Part shown: positions 21,061 to 33,965 of the stretch, in pieces
Numbering within the stretch: the stretch's first letter is position 1
How the letters are laid out: each line of letters starts with the position of its first letter
Source of the DNA: Ochotona curzoniae
Taxonomy: Eukaryota > Chordata > Mammalia > Lagomorpha > Ochotonidae
NCBI RefSeq assembly: GCF_017591425.1
Contig: NW_024464918.1
Location: 22,844,001-22,908,000, forward strand
Direction of reading: 5' to 3'
Length of the DNA stretch: 64,000 nucleotides
The notes under the pieces: generated by a model
What the model was told of the DNA's origin: nothing
The model's database searches: none
The model's input: only the letters and a program-made list of their open reading frames with translations
Position numbers and translations under genes: made by a program

Positions 21061-22584
21061 GCCCACAGCTCACCTCCACTCTCACAGGCAGCCAGCCAGC
21101 CCACAGCCACCGCTGAAGGAGCTGAAGCCAGGTTGATTGTGTCACCTCAAGGCCCTGGATTTTGACAGGTTAGGAGCCTTCTTTACAAAAGAAACAGTAG
21201 TGGGGGGCACAGGCGGGACTGTGTTAACGTGCCATTGTGCTGTCAAAACGTGAAGCATCGCGACCTCCCAGAGACTGGATCTGAACCCCATGTTTGTCAT
21301 AGGAGCCAAGAGAGAACCCAAGACAGACCATAGTGATTCAGTAATGAAGCATGAATTATCCAGATGAAAACACCTATGGAAGTACAGGTATTGGCGTTAT
21401 TTATACCTACTTTTCTTGATAAACTAGCAATATAGAAGTGCTGAATCGGTCTCTTTGCTTAATAGCTGTTCTATGTGTCTCAAACAAGTGAATTCATGTT
21501 AGAAGCTATTATGCGTATGAAGTATAGTTTGACTAACTGTTTTTTGAACTAAGCATGCATTTTGGCTACATATACACGGGGATAATTACCAAGAGAGTGT
21601 TAGCCAACAAAATATTGCTTTATTGGTACTGGAGGATTCAGTAAGTTAATGAATGTGGCAGATACGTGAGTGTTAACAGCTTGAACCAAAAAAAGGGGCC
21701 AGGAGTTAGGAGTCAAAAAAAGGACACAATTTGGACACTTTGAGTATAATAAAAAAATGAAAGATCTTAAACCCTAGACAATTTCAAATGAAGAAGTAAA
21801 TCTAATGATGACTGTTGAATACAAGCACAGTCGCTCAGCTGTGTTAAATATGCGGGAACCCTCTGACTAATCCACTTGATTGAAAGGAGGCAGCACGAGA
21901 TGTCTGCCTTTTTTTTTCCCCATTGCTTGAAACCAGGTGTAGTGTGGTTGCTTGGCTTTCTAGCCTCCACACTTGGCTGTGTTTCTGAGTTCTGGAAAAC
22001 AAAATTTAGTAGAAAAGAGCTGTATTTGGATTTAAGAAAAACAGTCATCTGAGACCGTCCCAGGGGGTGGAGTTTGTAACAGAGGTAGGTGAGAACTCTG
22101 AGATGGATCAAAGAATAAAGGGGTTCAGAAGAGAAAAGCTCTCAGGGGAAAAAAAAGGAATATGGAAAGAAAAGCTTCCAAATAAATATTTATCATAGGG
22201 CACAGGAAATTGAAAAGGAAGTCAAAGAACAAAAGGGAAGAAAACAAAGCAAATGTAGGTATGTGTGTGTGCGCATATATATGTGGGGAAAACTTCAAGA
22301 TGTTCACGGAAAAAATGGAATTAAAACTAATTTTATTTTAAAATGTTTCTGTGCACTTTCAAAGATCTTTTATGTGCATGGATGTCAACATTTTTTGGCA
22401 GCCAAATCAAATCATTTTCCTGTGAACTTTTGGAAGTTCCCATTGTATCTGTGTACTTGACTGTGTATGTTATCTATCAGCACACCCCATCAGCACAGAG
22501 ATATGGGGTCCTGAGGGAACTGTGTAACCCCAGCATTATATATCTATATAGGACCCATCATAGTGTATGTTAATATTCATTTTT
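21061..22584. other. Intronic stretch with nothing recognised
   Basis: Contains a short TG/CATA-rich run near 22260-22283 and A-rich stretches, but no exon or transposon that I can support. Confidence 0.5.
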
Positions 22585-22586
22585 AA

Positions 22587-22858
22587 AAACTTTATTTGAA
22601 AAACAGAGAGAAAGAATATCTTTTATGCATGGATTCGCTGCCCAAATGGCTACAACATGCCAGACAGGGTCAAGCTGGGAGATCTATAAGAATCTCCCAT
22701 ATGTGTTCAGAAACCCAAGCACTTGGCCCCATCCTCTGCCTCTTATCAGGTGCATTAGGGAGCTGGGTCAGAAATGGTTCCTCTGGGACAGGAACCCACA
22801 CTTACATGGCTGGCATCGCATGTAGAGCTTAACCCACTATACTGCTATGCTGGCCCCA
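22587..22858 (-). mobile_element. CSINE, diverged
   Basis: AAAACTTTATTTGAAAAACAGAG at the left and CTATGCTGGCCCC at the right, with GCCCAAATGGCTACAAC between them. Confidence 0.85.
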
Positions 22859-22859
22859 C

Positions 22860-23206
22860 ATTTTACAATTTCACATACTTTTTATGTTCATCTCATTGAA
22901 AGTGAGAGAGCAAGAGACAGACAAGGAGAGAATCAGACAGTGATCTTCCATCTTCTGGTTGACTCCGCCTAATGCTGGTCAGAGCCAGGGCTGAGTCAGG
23001 CCAGAGCTTGGAACCTGAAGTTTCAGCTGAGTGAGCCACGTGAGTAACAGGCTCTGAAGCACCTGAGGGATTGTCCACTGCCTCCCAGATGCACGCAGCA
23101 GGCGTTGGGTAGAAAGCAGAGCTAACAGCACTGCAACAGGTACTTCAAATGGAGTATGGATGTCTGAAACAGTAAGCTAAACCCTGGTCACGATGCTCAC
23201 CCCACT
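22860..23206 (-). mobile_element. CSINE, diverged, adjacent copy
   Basis: It starts almost immediately after the previous SINE and ends CACGATGCTCACCCC. It contains a GAGAGAGCAAGAGACAGAC tail-side segment and a diverged body with about 50 extra bases relative to neighbours. Confidence 0.7.
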
Positions 23207-24104
23207 GCTTCTTAGAGAGAGTGTGGTTATCACAGGTACCCAAGTAACAACAGTGCTTAATGCACTTCTTTTTCTATAAAAATTGGAATCAGGATTTGCT
23301 TTTCAGTAGCATCTTTGTTGTATCTGTCATGTGGAACAGAATACAGCTTCTTCAGAGCTGTACAAAATTTCCTTTTTCTTCCTATTTGGCCCATTTTAAT
23401 AAAGAATTTGCATCTTTAATTTCAAAATAACATTTTCAATGCATTCCCCTGTAACATTAAAATTTTGGATTTCATTTGGTTTGCCCTTGATGAATTGCTG
23501 TCATGAGATGAAACTGGATAGATCTTGGATGGATTTTCCTGGAGCTCCCAATTTCTGTCCCCTTGTTTCTCCTCCACGAGAGGACATCAAAGCATTTTAC
23601 TTGAACATACTTTACTGATCTGTGTCATGTCAGACTTAAAATTTCAAAAGTGCAAAATTCTGCAAATGGGAAAGTTCAGAACCAGAATTACAGGAGCTTG
23701 ACGTGTAGAAGAATGGCAAGGATAACACCTGCTTTTCACTGTGCCTCATCAAATCCAAATGTTTCTAAAATGCTCTTTCAAGGTACAGAGACAGTGTCCA
23801 TTTCAAAATGCTAAAGGGATAGTAACCAAGCCTTGATATGTCAGTAAATGTAAGATGCAAAATGAGGGAGGTGCTCCCCAGAGTGAGAGTTACTCCAAGG
23901 CATCATTTTCACAAGTTCAGTTGCTTTCTTCTGAAGCAGAACAATAACAATTTGGTTAAGATTGCGTTGAATGTCTAATGAGATCATTTAATAGCAGTAT
24001 AGACATGAAACCACATGTGGCTATATGTGACTTTGCAAAATGTAACCCAATAAGAAATCATACTTTAACATGTAGGATCAGACTGCTGTGAGTAAAACCT
24101 AACA
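23207..24104. other. Intronic stretch with nothing recognised
   Basis: No exon or transposon supported. Confidence 0.45.
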
Positions 24105-24250
24105 CTGGTTATTTCATTTATGAAGTATTTATTGAGTATTATGTGCCTGATGCTGTATTGCACTGGGAATGCCAAGGCATGTTCTTAGACCTCTTCTACT
24201 CTGCTAAGGAACCCCAGACTCCAGTAGTGAACAAAGAGGACAACAGTCCA
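24105..24250 (-). mobile_element. L2-type LINE fragment
   Basis: ATTTATGAAGTATTTATTGAGTATTATGTGCCTGATGCTGTA ... CCAGTAGTGAACAAAGAGGAC resembles the common L2 3' segment (attgagcacctactatgtgcc ... gtgaacaaaacagac). Confidence 0.6.
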
Positions 24251-24577
24251 TTACAGTGTAGAATGAGAACACCTGCAATGGGAAGACAAAGGATTAAATT
24301 ACTAGACTCAGAGGAAAGCTCAAGAAGATGGCTAAGGGAAGACTGGAAGGACAAGGAGTAGGAATTCAGATGAAGGGAGAAGCAATGACCAACGTCCCAG
24401 ACAGAGATGGCCAAGATCAGAAGTATAGGCTGGTTCTGCTTCAGTTATTTAGTGGTTGGATAGCTACAGAGAAGAGCCTGTCTTAGCCATTCAGTTTTCT
24501 TTTTATGGACATGGTGATGATGGTAGTGACAGTGATGGTGGTCACATGGCTGCTGGTGCTGATGAAGAAAACTCTAG

Positions 24578-24770
24578 GCATCAGTAGTGATTAAGCACTT
24601 ATTATGCACTAAGGAATACACTGAGCACTTCACATGCACTGGCTACCTTCTGATTTTGCAATTTGAGGTAGGTACTATTACAAGATGAGAAAGATGGGGT
24701 TTAGGTTATACAAAACTTGCTCTAGATCTCCTTCCCAGTGAGGAGAAAGGCCAACATTGGCCAAGGTTGG
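24578..24770 (-). mobile_element. MIR SINE
   Basis: AGCACTTATTATGCACTAAGG ... GAGCACTTCACATGCAC ... TTGAGGTAGGTACTATTACAAGATGAG follows the antisense MIR core. Confidence 0.75.
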
Positions 24771-25554
24771 ATTATAGAACCCAAGTATTGATGCTCTTCA
24801 TAAGGTGACTTTTCTAGTATGGCTGATTGGAAAACATGAAAAGGACTTAAAATTGTAAGGTGCTCTGTACTATGATTGTGCACAAGGACCTATTCCAGAA
24901 TACAAACCGAATACAGTTACTGCACAATATGGGCTGCTGGTATCAACCTCGTTAGCAGCTCCTCTAATTCTGTGGCCTTGGCATGTTAGTATACGTCAAC
25001 AATGTCAGACCTTGGGCAGCACATTTTTGAGGCAACAAAGCACTGGGGGAGATGGGCCATGGAGTCTCTCCCAAGTGGCAATCACTGTAAGAAAGTGCTC
25101 TGATGTTTCTGAGATCCTTAATCTCTGTTAATCACTTTATGCCCTTTGTGACTGCTCAGCACAAAATGAAATGGAGGCTTGGCAATGATCAATTTTTTTT
25201 TCAAGAATCTTGGCTCCTTATATGAATAATCCAAAGCCCAACAACGTAGACTTTCTCAAATTCTAGATTTCCCAGTCGACCTGTGTATACATGTTTCCTA
25301 CTGTGCTTCCTCTTCTTTACCAAAGAGACCCTTCCCCTGTCACTTCCGCTTCTGTGACAATCTCCATTGTGTTCCTGCGTTTTTCTGGGCTCTCATCGGC
25401 CACGTGTTGTGAAGTTTTGGATTGTTTGTGCTGCTGTCGCATAAAGCAGGTCTGTGTTGTAGGCCAGAGCAGTGACTGTCATTGAAAATGAGAATGTTTA
25501 GAAGGAGGCAGCCACACAGTCTTTTGTCACAAAGAGCATGTCTCTGCTACAAAG

Positions 25555-25865
25555 TGAATAGCTGGTTGTATGGCAGGGAGAACAACAATGAACCAAAATA
25601 ATGAATTCTTTTGCATCATAGTTCAATTGCTGCAGCTAATTGTTCGTTTGTTTAAGTCCACTTGGGGCCCTGATAAGGGGGTTTTCCCTTTGGAAGCTTG
25701 GCTGAGCTACTGTGAAAGACAAGACTGTAATTCTGATGTACCAGTGAAATGCAAACAGATTCGTGTATTAATGGTCACTAATGACCTGTAATCAAGCAAT
25801 GATTGCTAGGGTAAAAACAAAGGCAATTAGTTGATTTGTTCAGGAGTAAAAGCAAAACTTATCAA
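25555..25865. promoter_or_regulatory. Candidate conserved non-coding element
   Basis: This repeat-free stretch has densely packed homeodomain/SOX-like words: AACAACAATGAACC, AAAATAATGAATTC, GCAGCTAATTGTTCG, CAATTAGTTGATTTG. Such clusters are typical of neural enhancers. No alignment was possible, so this is a guess from motif texture only. Confidence 0.25.
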
Positions 25866-26414
25866 TCTGCTGATTGCTCTCCATGTGGGAGGAAAGGCTG
25901 CAGGGTTAGTCTTGTGGGTGCTTTGGGACTACCATTGTTGGGCCCTGGGATTCTCCTGGCTTCTTGACATCTCTTAGGCAAAGGAGATGAAAAGGACGTG
26001 GTTCTTGGTGCCTTTTTCCTGTACCTTGCCTCTTGATGACCCAGTCCCTGCAGCTCCACTCTAGTCACCTGCTTCGAAGGTTACTTTTCTCAAGGCACTG
26101 TCAGTCACTCAACAAACATTAATAAACGATAACTGAAGGCCAGTTTTGCTCCCAGTACTAGCCTAGGCCTCAAGGGTTATCATGGTTCTCAAAAAAATCC
26201 TGACTCAATTTGCAAACTCGACAAGCTCTTTATTGGTGTGTTGTATTTGTTACCACTAAAACCAAATGCAAAATCTTTAAGCATGAAACAGATGCTCTGT
26301 TGAGGTTGGCATCTGAGAGTAGGGTACTTTAGTCTCCTGGAGGTACATCCAAATTGGTAGTGGAGATTTTTGAATGGTGACAGTGACACCTTAGAAAAGC
26401 TATTCTTTGGTCCA

Positions 26415-26487
26415 CCATTTAGAGACTAACCAGACTGACTTGTCTCTTTTTCCCTCTTTGTCACTCTTTCAAATAAATCTTTGGGGA
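26415..26487 (+). mobile_element. CSINE 3' tail fragment
   Basis: GACTAACCAGACTGACTTGTCTC, a CT-rich stretch and CTTTCAAATAAATCTTTGGGG match a CSINE terminus. The head is absent. The surrounding intron, 25866-27400, shows nothing else certain. Confidence 0.55.
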
Positions 26488-27404
26488 AAATGATATATAT
26501 AATTTATCACTGTTTATCAAGTTCTTCAAATGTGAGAAAGTGAACACATGTAAATAGCTATGGGATATCAATGATACTAAAGTAGAATCCTTTAACCCTT
26601 CATCTAAATGCTGGGATCTGTGTCGTACCGCAGTGCCAGAATAATGCAGAATGTCCTACCAAGACTTCAGGATCATTTAAAGTCACAGCAAAGCAACAAG
26701 ATCCATGTCCCCAACACTGAACGTGATTGTGTTCCTTGTTAGCACTAACAACAGTCTGCAAGGTCTTATTTACTTGTTAGTGTATTGGCAGCCTCATAGG
26801 CAAGTACCTGTGTCATTGGCTCAGCATCCTCCCCATGCTGTAATACAGTACATTGCTTGTAAAACTATGCTCAGTAAATATGTGTTGGCTAGTGTGTGGA
26901 ATCTGGGTCCTATGATTAGAACTTGAATACTTAGAGTAGCATCTATGAATCAGTTTTTCAATATGGTAGCAACTACCTAAAGTGCTCATTTAGGAAGGAA
27001 GAAGGTTGAATTGGAGTTTTGGAGATTCACGGTCCAAGTTGAGGTGGCGTGGCTGGCCCAATGTGGACAGTTGGGTGGTGGCTTGTATGGTAAGCTAGAA
27101 GCAACAATTACAATCAACTCCACTTCTATATAATCAATCCTCTCCCGAAAACTAACTTCCTTTTATGCTTTCTTGTATCAATATTAATGTGATAATCATT
27201 TCAACAAAATATGTGCCCCCCTCCAAAAATACTCTCTTGTTTCTTTAGAAACTAAGAAAGTCTGTCCGTGCTATTTTTTATACTCATCCATTTGGTGATC
27301 AATCATGTGAGATGACAGGATCACCTGAATCCAGAGAGGCTGATTGGAATATCCATGAAAAGATTTGCCATAGTGGAGTTGGATGGAAACATAATTTCCC
27401 ATTT

Positions 27405-27500
27405 ACTCATTCACAGATATTGGATATTTTTTGTGTGCCAGGCATGGAACTAAACACCAGGAATATGGAGTGACAAGGCTCTCTGAGGAATATATTATTC
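27405..27500 (-). mobile_element. L2-type LINE fragment (weak)
   Basis: TCATTCACAGATATTGGATATTTTTTGTGTGCCAGGCATGG resembles the L2 3' signature. It is very diverged. Confidence 0.4.
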
Positions 27501-28039
27501 AAAGGATGATAAAGATAAATGCTTAATTGCAACTGGTGTGAGTACTCTCAACGAAGAGTGCTGTGGGGCTGTGGATGAGTGGACCCAGACAGGGAAGGCT
27601 AACTACACAACCGCTAAATCCTAAAGCCATGGTAAGGACTTAGTTGAAATAGGAAGGTGACTCATGGGCGCAAGGACCCTCTAGTGTGGTAGAAAGTGAG
27701 AGTGCTCAGGGAAGGGACAGCTGGATGATGTGGCTTGAGTTCCCCCAGCTGAGCAGTAGATGGGACACACATCTTTCAGAGCTTCAAGATAAAAAACAAA
27801 GGGGGAGGGGGGAAGGCTTTTTGCTTTTTTGTCCTTGGTGTAGAAAGAAACTTAAAAAAAAAATGTTAACGTGGGGATAATGGGTGACAGTGACCAAATT
27901 TCTTTTTCAAAAACAGATTATTGTCACTGTACTGCCAAGAACAGCTTGGGAGAGGCGCAGAATAGATTTAGACAAGTGAGCTGTTCCTATGAAACTGACA
28001 GAGAATGTACATAATCTGTGCCTTTGTGAAGCGCTTCCC

Positions 28040-28520
28040 GCATGAAGCACGTCCCCTCGCAAGAGATACAAGACGAACTCCTTTGCAGAATAATACAGAG
28101 CTCTTCAAGTTTCCCTCGTGTCATCCACACACTTATCCAGACATAAATTAGCATCATTAATGCAGTGTGTCACGTTAGAGCGCCATTTCCCTTCCAGCTG
28201 ATGCATCACTTTAGCACCTTTCTCTTTGTGCTTTACCCTCTGCCTTCAAACGCTGTTTTCAGGTCTTATTTTCCTTCCCAGAAGTGTGAGATTGGTTTCT
28301 CTGCTGGGCTATTAGTGATCCTTCACTCAGAGTTAATCTGCCACGGCTTTGTGGCTGTTTGTCAGGAACTTCGAGAATGTGTTAAGACATTGTACAGGAT
28401 AGCGGCTCTATTTTGACAATGATTATGCCTATTATCCATTTTAATAAATGTAAATTGCTGTGGAGAAACAAACTGTTTTATGCCACTTGAATCCTTTTCA
28501 GGGAAGCCTGAATCTTCTTT
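28040..28520. promoter_or_regulatory. Candidate conserved non-coding element
   Basis: No repeat is recognisable. The core near 28143-28165 (ATAAATTAGCATCATTAATGCAG) has two TAAT sites around a GCATCATTAATG word, followed by AGCGCCATTTCCC. A second AT-rich segment lies at 28415-28460. The texture suggests a developmental enhancer, but conservation is not tested. Confidence 0.3.
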
Positions 28521-28834
28521 GTGTGGCTTAGATGTATTACTGTCATTTTCTTTTCACCAAGTTGAATGAAAACACTTAAATGAGACCTTTGTTGGTGCAC
28601 CCTCTTATACTGTGGCCCTAATAAGTTGTTGTGACGCTAGTCTTTGAAATCCATATTTTGCAACATTAGCAAATTTATCTGTAATTCCTTTGAGAACTGA
28701 GATTATGGGGCAAACTCCCCAGCGAGTCAGCGTATATTGTATGTGACGAACTTGGTAGTTGGGACACAGCAGTGGAGAAAGCACTCATTCTGATTTTAAG
28801 AAAGTCATTTCTCATTGTTGGAAAGGGAATTTAA

Positions 28835-29008
28835 AGATAAGCAAGGAGAGAGAAGGAGAATGGTCCACGTGAGAACGAATTGGGGCAACATCTTTTGCCT
28901 TGAAATACATTAACAGGAAGCTAGGTTAGAGGCACGGTAGCTAGGACTCAAACCGGTACTCTGATATGGGATGGGGTTGTCTCAAGTGTTGTGCTACAAG
29001 TACCCCTG
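28835..29008 (-). mobile_element. CSINE, degraded
   Basis: GGAGAGAGAAGGAGAATGG at the tail side, then TAACAGGAAGCTAGG, ACTCAAACCGGTACTCTGATATGGGATG and GTGTTGTGCTAC, follow the minus-strand SINE order with a large internal loss. Confidence 0.6.
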
Positions 29009-29282
29009 TATTTTCATAATACCATTTTTTAAAAAAAATAGTTTCTTGTATTGTCTACAAGTCACTAGAATATATGAAATCGAAATGTAGGAGCTCAAAA
29101 GCCCAGCTATGAATCTGATAATTTATAAAATCTATTTGATCTTCAGTTCTCCCTCCGTAGGTAGGGTAATAGGACCCTCCTCAAAAGAGCTGCCCTGAGG
29201 TCTGGCTTCGTAGGTGTGCTTAAAGCAAGCCAGGACACAGGGTGCTTAGATATTTGTAAGTTTCATCCAGACCTGTTGTCAT

Positions 29283-29690
29283 CTTTTTTTTATTATTCAT
29301 TTAAAATTTTTTTTTCCATGACACAGTTCTATATAGTTCCATAAGCTCGGGGATTTCTCTTTTCACCCTCCTCACTTCCCCTCCTCCCACTGTTTTCCCC
29401 AACATTATTACAATAGTATAGTCCTTCAACAATAGCCACAGTCCATCTTTCTGCTATTTAACTGTCTCATGACGCTGTAGATACACACAATGATAGAAAG
29501 TCCAGCATCCTACTGTCAAAATATATCGAGCAGTTTCTTTGGGGGTCCATCTTTTATTCAGGAGCAGAGATGCATACTGCACTGAATCTTCACTTTTCAA
29601 TATGCTAGTCTCCTTTCTACAGTTTCTGCAGCTAAATATACATGTATACACATTTCCTATTGCAGGTGTGAGTGTTGAAGAGTCAGAGGG
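29283..29690 (-). mobile_element. Probable lagomorph L1 3'-UTR fragment
   Basis: It begins with a T-rich run (TTTTTTTATTATTCATTTAAAATTTTTTTTTCC), then CATGACACAGTTCTATA and a C-rich pyrimidine block, with runs of the kind seen in reverse-oriented lagomorph L1 3' ends. The family assignment is from general resemblance only. Confidence 0.4.
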
Positions 29691-30300
29691 AGATTGCTAG
29701 GGTATACTTAGCACATGCCTAAGATAAGGTGTGTAGCTTGCATTCTACGGCCACCATGGAGAGATAACAAGGAAAATGTTCTTAGACGATGCCTTCCCCC
29801 TTGAGTCCTACACACCAGACTCACTGGCCTTCTTTAATCCTAAACTGAGGATAACACAGGAATTGCCCACATGCAGGGAGGGTGATGGGTAAGGGTTCTG
29901 GCACACAAAACTGAAGCCAAAAGTCAAGGGAAGCATGCCATTTTTCTGGAGTGAGGGAGAGGGTGATTAGAAGGGATTAGTAGGGTAGAGGGTGAGTAGA
30001 GGTGCACAATCCTGAGACAAAAAACTTGAACTTTATCTCCAGTTAGGGAGATACTATAGGCACACTCTAAGCAGGAAAGCAGCACTTAAAAACATACAGC
30101 CTAAAGATCACTCTGCCTGTGGTTGGGAAAATGAGTGTTGGAGGTAGAAAACCAGTTGAGAAACTATCTCAGTTTTATAGCAGAAGGCCATAGTGGCTTA
30201 GATTGTAAGCATGTCTCTGGTCATGGAATTAGGGGATTTGAAGACCACCACTAATGAAAGGGCAAATCATTCTCCTGAAGTGATTTTAAAAAATAATCTT

Positions 30301-30600
30301 GGGCCAAGCATGCTAGCCTATTGGCTAAAGTCCTCGCCTTGCATATGCGGGATTCCATATAGGCGCCAGTTCTAGTCCCAGCAGCTCTGCTTCCTAACCA
30401 GCTCCCTGCTTGTGGCCTGGGAAAGCACCCAGGCTTGGGACCCTGCACCCCACCCCGGTGGGAGACCCGGAAGAGGCTCCTGGCTTCAGATTGGCTCAGC
30501 TCCGGCCATTGTGGCCACTTGGGGAGTGAATCAGTGATGGAAGATATTCTTTATATCTGTTCCTCACTATGTATCTAACTTACCAATAAAAATAAATCTT
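30301..30600 (+). mobile_element. CSINE with target-site duplication
   Basis: Starts GGGCCAAGCATGCTAGCC and ends CCAATAAAAATAAATCTT. An imperfect duplication TTAAAAA(A)TAA(T/C)CTT flanks it (30286-30300 and 30600-30613). A 20-25 base deletion follows GGGAAAGCAC. It is relatively young. Confidence 0.9.
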
Positions 30601-30604
30601 TAAA

Positions 30605-32044
30605 AATAACCTTTCTTGTGTGAGAATCCAATGCATGGCAATTTGTGAAGTCTTGAAATTTTCCTAATAAATACATGAAATAAAACTATTCTGGGGTTGC
30701 GTAAGAATTTTAGACATGGTGTAGAAATAAACCCATATTTTTCTACCCCAAATTTATATTATCATGGGTAGTTTTGTTTTTTAAAAATTTATAAAAGCAT
30801 GAAAATCAGATTAACTCAAATTGTGAGGAGAGAAGAAAGTATTCTAAATAAGCATCATGTAATGGAAATATAGCACAGCCACATGTAATTTTAGTTTTCT
30901 AGTTACATAAGAAAAAGTAGAATTTATTTTTTTAAAATGTTAAAAATATTTCAATGTGATTAAAATAAATCCCGAGATACATCTTCTGCATATTCTGTCT
31001 ATAAAAATGTTGTACATCTTACAGTGCATTCAGTCCAGATGAATCCCACTTGAAGTGTACGGTAGCAACAGGTAGTCGGTGGCTACAGTATTGCAAAGTA
31101 CAGGTGTCGAATTCCCAAATTCAGTCAAGTAATTTTAGATTCACATTTGCTTGATGAATCCTTTCTAAGCAAGTTCATCAACATTCCCGTGTTAGTCTGT
31201 GCGTATAGGAGACCATATAATGTGTGTACTCAAATTCCCTATTTCTGTGAAGGAACTGTTCATTGGGTGTGCCTGGTGTGGTTGTGGAGCCGCTATTTGT
31301 TACCCCAACACTGGTTATGGCTTCCAGAATGCCTTTCTAACTGTGAGCTGAACACACATCCACCTGGCATGTGGTTTCCAGGTTTGTGGAGGAGACATCA
31401 AAAACGAAGCACAGCACCTAGGAAATGGAATAGTCACCAATTCTGTAAAGGGGACAATGAGGAGTTGAGATGCTGGATAACTGTGATGAGATAGTTTAAG
31501 GTTGTTTCAGCTGAGATGAAAGATGAAAACATGATAACCAAATGAAGAACTGAGGAAAGAGTGTGTCTAAAACCCTGAAACTCTAGCCCAGTCTAAGGAA
31601 TTAGAAAAAGAACACCGCTGATGGTTGTGGAGGGAACCACAAAGTGGCATGACATGCATGTGCACAGGTTGGCAGAGGTCAGACCTCATGGTAAGGAGTT
31701 GGGATATTATTCTGAGTGTTCTGAAGTCTACTAAAAGGCTTTAGGGTAAAGGACTGGTTGGTTAAGAAGATTGCCTTAATCTCAGGTCACTGTAGGCTAA
31801 AGATAAAAACCCCTTTGGGTGAAAGTTGAAAGAAAGTTTGTACTATACTCTTCACAAAGTTTTGAATAGGATGGCATATGGTGGTGAAAATTCTGTATAG
31901 ACAATCTGAAGACCCACAGATGCTAAGTGATGAAAAGTTCAATGCTAAGCCCAAATGGCTTTGTTCAGCGATGTTTTGTGACTGAATTGTATGTTGTCAG
32001 TGTCCAGGGTGGTTTATAAATAAGAGCTCTTATTTTACTTTTTG
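30605..32044. other. Intronic stretch, part old repeat
   Basis: At 30870-31130, TAGCACAGCCACATGTAATTTTAG ... AGTCGGTGGCTACAGTATTG resembles a common old mammalian repeat ending in a 'tagtggctaccatattgg' motif; I cannot name its family with confidence. The rest, including the frame 31147-31494, is unrecognised. Confidence 0.4.
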
Positions 32045-32332
32045 TTTTTAAAATTTCATTTTTTTTCTTGGACAGTCTGATTAACTCCCCAAGTGGCCCC
32101 AATGGCTGGAGCTAAGCTGGTTGGAAGCCAGGAGCCTGGAACTTCCTCCTGGTCTCCCCTGTAGGTGCAGGATCTCAAGGTTTTGGGCCATCCTCTTCTG
32201 CTTTGCCAGGCCACAAGCAAGGAGCTGAATGGGGAATTGGAGTAGCCTGGATACAAACTGGTGCCCGTATAGGATTCTGGTGTATGCAAGGGGAGGACTT
32301 TGGCCACTAGGCTACTGCGCTGGTCCCTCTAA
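32045..32332 (-). mobile_element. CSINE
   Basis: TTTTAAAATTTCATTTTTTTTC at the left, then AACTCCCCAAGTGGCCCCAATGGCTGG and GCTACTGCGCTGGTCC at the right, in minus-strand order. Confidence 0.88.
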
Positions 32333-32339
32333 CGTATTT

Positions 32340-33100
32340 CTGAATGTGAAGTTGTACAGCATACAGATAGGCACGCAGGTCATCTACCCACCCTGTGATT
32401 TCTGGTTTTTTGGATGTGATTCTTGGCTGTTCCTAAAATGAATACTGAAGGATGCACAGTGACATCTGGCTGAGGGACTTGCCAAAAGTCTGTGCTTATG
32501 TGAAGAGAGAGGGAGCTCTAAGGGAGCTGGGCAAGAAAGATGAACCTTGAGTGGCATTTTGGAATAGTTTTAATATCTTCTTGAAGTCATGATTTCATGA
32601 TCCTGAGCACTATGCAACATAAATAAGTCAAGCCAAACCCTTCCCAACTTAGAGAATAACCAGGGCCTTGGAGAGGTGGAACGTTGGTCTGAGGCTAAAA
32701 TAGATGAGATTGTATCTTTAGCAGACTTTTTCTTTGATGTGACAGAACATCAGTGACTTCCAATCTAACACCCATGAGTTGCAAGACCCCTTTTGGGAAT
32801 GCATAAAATAGAATGTAACCTCATTGAGGACATTTCCTTTGGGAATGTTTAAATCCTGATCACCTATTTTCTATTACTGCAGGTAAAAGAACGGATTGGG
32901 CAGTTTAATCTACTATACTGATAAAGCTTTATTGATCACAAGCTCTGAGTTCATGGACTTGCTGTATAGTGTTAATAGACTAAAGTGTCATTAACTAGTA
33001 CATGAAAAATGAAAGAATCAATACCCAAATTGATTTTCATCAATCCTGGCACCTGAATAATTTAAAATATTACAATAGAAAATGTCTTTATTTGAGATGT
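32340..33100. other. Intronic stretch with nothing recognised
   Basis: No exon or transposon supported. Confidence 0.45.
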
Positions 33101-33107
33101 TGGGTTT

Positions 33108-33366
33108 TTAAAAGATTTATTTAAAAAGCAGAGTTACACAGCGAGAGAGAGAGGGAGACAGAAAGAGAAGTGTTCTGTCTATTGGTTTACTCCTCAAATT
33201 GTTACAATGGCAGGTGCTGTGGTTAAACCAAAGCCAGAAGCTGCTTCTTGGTCTCCCACATGGATTTAGGGACCCAAGTACTTGGGCTTTCCTCTACTGC
33301 TTTCCTGGGCACGTTAGCTGGATCAGAAACAGAATAGCTTAAACTGCTATACACAATACCCACTCT
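33108..33366 (-). mobile_element. CSINE, truncated
   Basis: TTTTTAAAAGATTTATTTAAAAAGC, a (GA)n-rich stretch, CTCCTCAAATTGTTACAATGG and TCTCCCACATGG, then a shortened head ending near ACACAATACCCAC. Confidence 0.8.
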
Positions 33367-33699
33367 TAAAAATGATTTCTTAATGGAGTGTGGAGGTCAA
33401 ATATTTTAGTAGTACTTTGTCATTAGCAATAAACAAACAAATATTTTTTCAGGGATGCAAATCATTTTTTCCTTTCCTTGAATTGTGGTTTAGTATGTAA
33501 CCACTGAGAAATAATGAAAGCAGAAATTTGGTAGACTTAGAATTTCTTAACCTTGTGTTTGTATGCATGTGTTGAAGGGTAGGTTTTAGGGGTAGGAAGC
33601 ATGATTTGGAACCCTTTAAGAATTTGGTGAAAACTGTGGCTCCTCTCTATGGGGCCAAAATGCCCAGAAAGCCAGTGGATGATCAAGAACTGCTGAGGT

Positions 33700-33965
33700 A
33701 GTGGCAGGTGTTGACCTAGGAGTTAAGATGTTTACACACTCTGTTGAAGTACCTGGGTTTAATTCTGGCTTCCGGCTCCTTGCTCCAGCTTCCTATTAAG
33801 GCAAACCCTGGCAGGCAGCAGTGACAGCCCACCTGGAGAGCTGAACGAGTGGCCAGTTAGTCACTTTGTTTGGCCTGACCTCTCCCTGTCCTTCTCCTGC
33901 ATTGAGGGAGTGATCTAGTAGGTGGGAATGTATAATTCTATTTATCTCTAGGGAAAAAATATTAA
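33700..33965 (+). mobile_element. CSINE, diverged
   Basis: GTGGCAGGTGTTGACCTAGGAGTTAAGATG, CTGGCTTCCGGCTCC and CAGCTTCCTATTAAGG run in sense CSINE order; the tail is degraded. It is inverted relative to the copy at 33108-33366. Confidence 0.65.

Noticed and set aside
30301..30380. tRNA genes at SINE heads
   Set aside because: The tRNA-like A and B boxes belong to CSINE elements. The cloverleaf is not preserved and each is followed by the SINE body.
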